From an uncultured Chryseolinea sp. (GTDB lineage Bacteria; Bacteroidota; Bacteroidia; Cytophagales; Cyclobacteriaceae): a stretch of DNA of 7,850 nucleotides. The notes under the pieces were generated by a model, which had not been told where the DNA came from, searched no databases, and worked only from the letters and a program-made list of their open reading frames with translations. The first letter of the stretch is position 1. Each line of letters opens with the position of its first letter. The DNA lies in contig CAMLER010000220.1 of NCBI GenBank assembly GCA_946478915.1, forward strand, positions 1 through 7,850. The letters run 5' to 3'. Of the stretch, positions 7,449-7,850 are shown piece after piece. A program made the translations under genes and the position numbers.

Positions 7449-7850
7449 GGTGATCGGTAAACGGTGTCTGGCTCGACATGCGGTACGATTTAATTACAAC
7501 CGAAGTACTCGGCTATTGCCTGTATTAAGAGGAAGGTGATCGGTGTCTGACTCAAAGGGCGTGCAATTAATATGAATCGAAAGATACGGCTGACACATGT
7601 TTAAGGAGAAGGTAATCAGGTGGTAATCAGGTAATCGGTAAGCGGGTCTGGCTCGACGTGCGATACGATTTAAGTACAACCGAAGTACTCGGCTATTGCC
7701 TGTATTAAGAGGAAGGTAATCGGTGTCTGACTCAAAGGGCGTGCAATTAATATGAATCGAAAGATACGGCTGACACATGTTTAAGGAGAAGGTAATCAGG
7801 TGGTAATCAGGTAATCGGTAAGCGGGTCTGGCTCGACGTGCGATACGATT
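7449..7850. repeat. Tandem array, 180/181-bp unit, at least 2.2 copies, running off the window
   Basis: Copy 1 is 7449-7629 (181 bp), copy 2 is 7630-7809 (180 bp) and a partial copy 3 is 7810-7850. Copies 1 and 2 differ by six substitutions (7452, 7461, 7478, 7483, 7494, 7538) and one inserted T (7465), all in the first half of the unit. From 7539 to 7670 the sequence is identical to 7719-7850. Each unit contains two diverged half-units: A (7449, 7630, 7810) beginning GGTRATCGGTAARCGG, and B (7535, 7715) beginning GGTRATCGGTGTCTGA. Both continue with GTCTGRCTCRA and GTGCRAT, and end in TTAAGAGGAAGG or TTAAGGAGAAGG. A small inverted repeat CCGA-AGTAC-TCGG (7500-7512, 7680-7692) occurs in each A half. 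There are no unique spacers, so it is not CRISPR. Function is unknown; it could be a minisatellite, a REP-like cluster or an expanded 3' UTR element. The total copy number lies beyond the window. Confidence 0.97.
7611..7632. repeat. Perfect 11-bp tandem duplication GGTAATCAGGT at the unit junction
   Basis: GGTAATCAGGT occurs at 7611-7621 and again at 7622-7632, overlapping the GGTAATCGG that opens the next unit at 7630. The same arrangement recurs at 7791-7812. These short words are versions of the sequence that opens each half-unit and could be the site where strand slippage or unequal recombination expands the array. Confidence 0.9.

Noticed and set aside
7494..7778. Minus-strand open frame within the tandem array, as a protein-coding gene
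   Set aside because: It consists only of the repeat translated in one frame, matches no domain I know, has no visible signal or start context, and stays open because the unit is a multiple of three. Reported as an observation, not a gene.
7449..7850. CRISPR array
   Set aside because: The whole 180-bp unit repeats; there are no short repeats separated by unique spacers, and no cas genes nearby.

Overview
The window looks like a chromosomal segment from a member of the Bacteroidota, probably the Cytophagales or Chitinophagales side. This is inferred from protein style (a vSGLT-like sodium symporter, a secreted SASA-family esterase, a YafY/WYL regulator), from A/T-rich translation starts without clear Shine-Dalgarno sequences, and from a TAnnTTTG-type promoter element before trxA. 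Genus cannot be decided from the sequence alone.

Layout. Positions 1-1320 (+) hold the 3' part of dnaE, the replicative DNA polymerase III alpha subunit; the 5' part lies outside the window. trxA (thioredoxin, +) follows at 1430-1753 and ends in a strong intrinsic terminator (1772-1806). Three minus-strand genes read toward that terminator and probably form one operon: a WYL-domain regulator (4717-3749), a YkgJ-type cysteine-cluster protein (3722-3234) and an exported SGNH/sialate-O-acetylesterase-like enzyme (3202-1811), with gaps of 26 and 31 bp. Upstream on the same strand is a sodium/solute symporter of the SGLT type (6464-4779). A terminator hairpin separates it from the regulator. A divergent intergenic region of about 200 bp (6465-6668) leads to a NagD-like HAD phosphatase (6669-7445, +).

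The most unusual part is the right end. From 3 bp after the nagD stop codon to the window edge there is a tandem array with a 180/181-bp period (7449-7850, at least 2.2 copies, continuing beyond the window). Each unit is itself built from two diverged half-units of about 85 and 95 bp that share GGTRATCGG and GTCTGRCTCRA cores. The copy next to nagD carries all the visible differences; the inner copies are identical over 132 bp. It is not a CRISPR array and no mobile-element gene is visible beside it.

Functionally the window mixes housekeeping genes (dnaE, trxA) with carbohydrate-related ones: an esterase that removes acetyl groups outside the cytoplasm, a probable sugar/Na+ importer and a sugar- or nucleotide-phosphate phosphatase. 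The sequence does not prove that these act in one pathway. I find no clear new multi-gene system; the repeat array is the best candidate for something undescribed.
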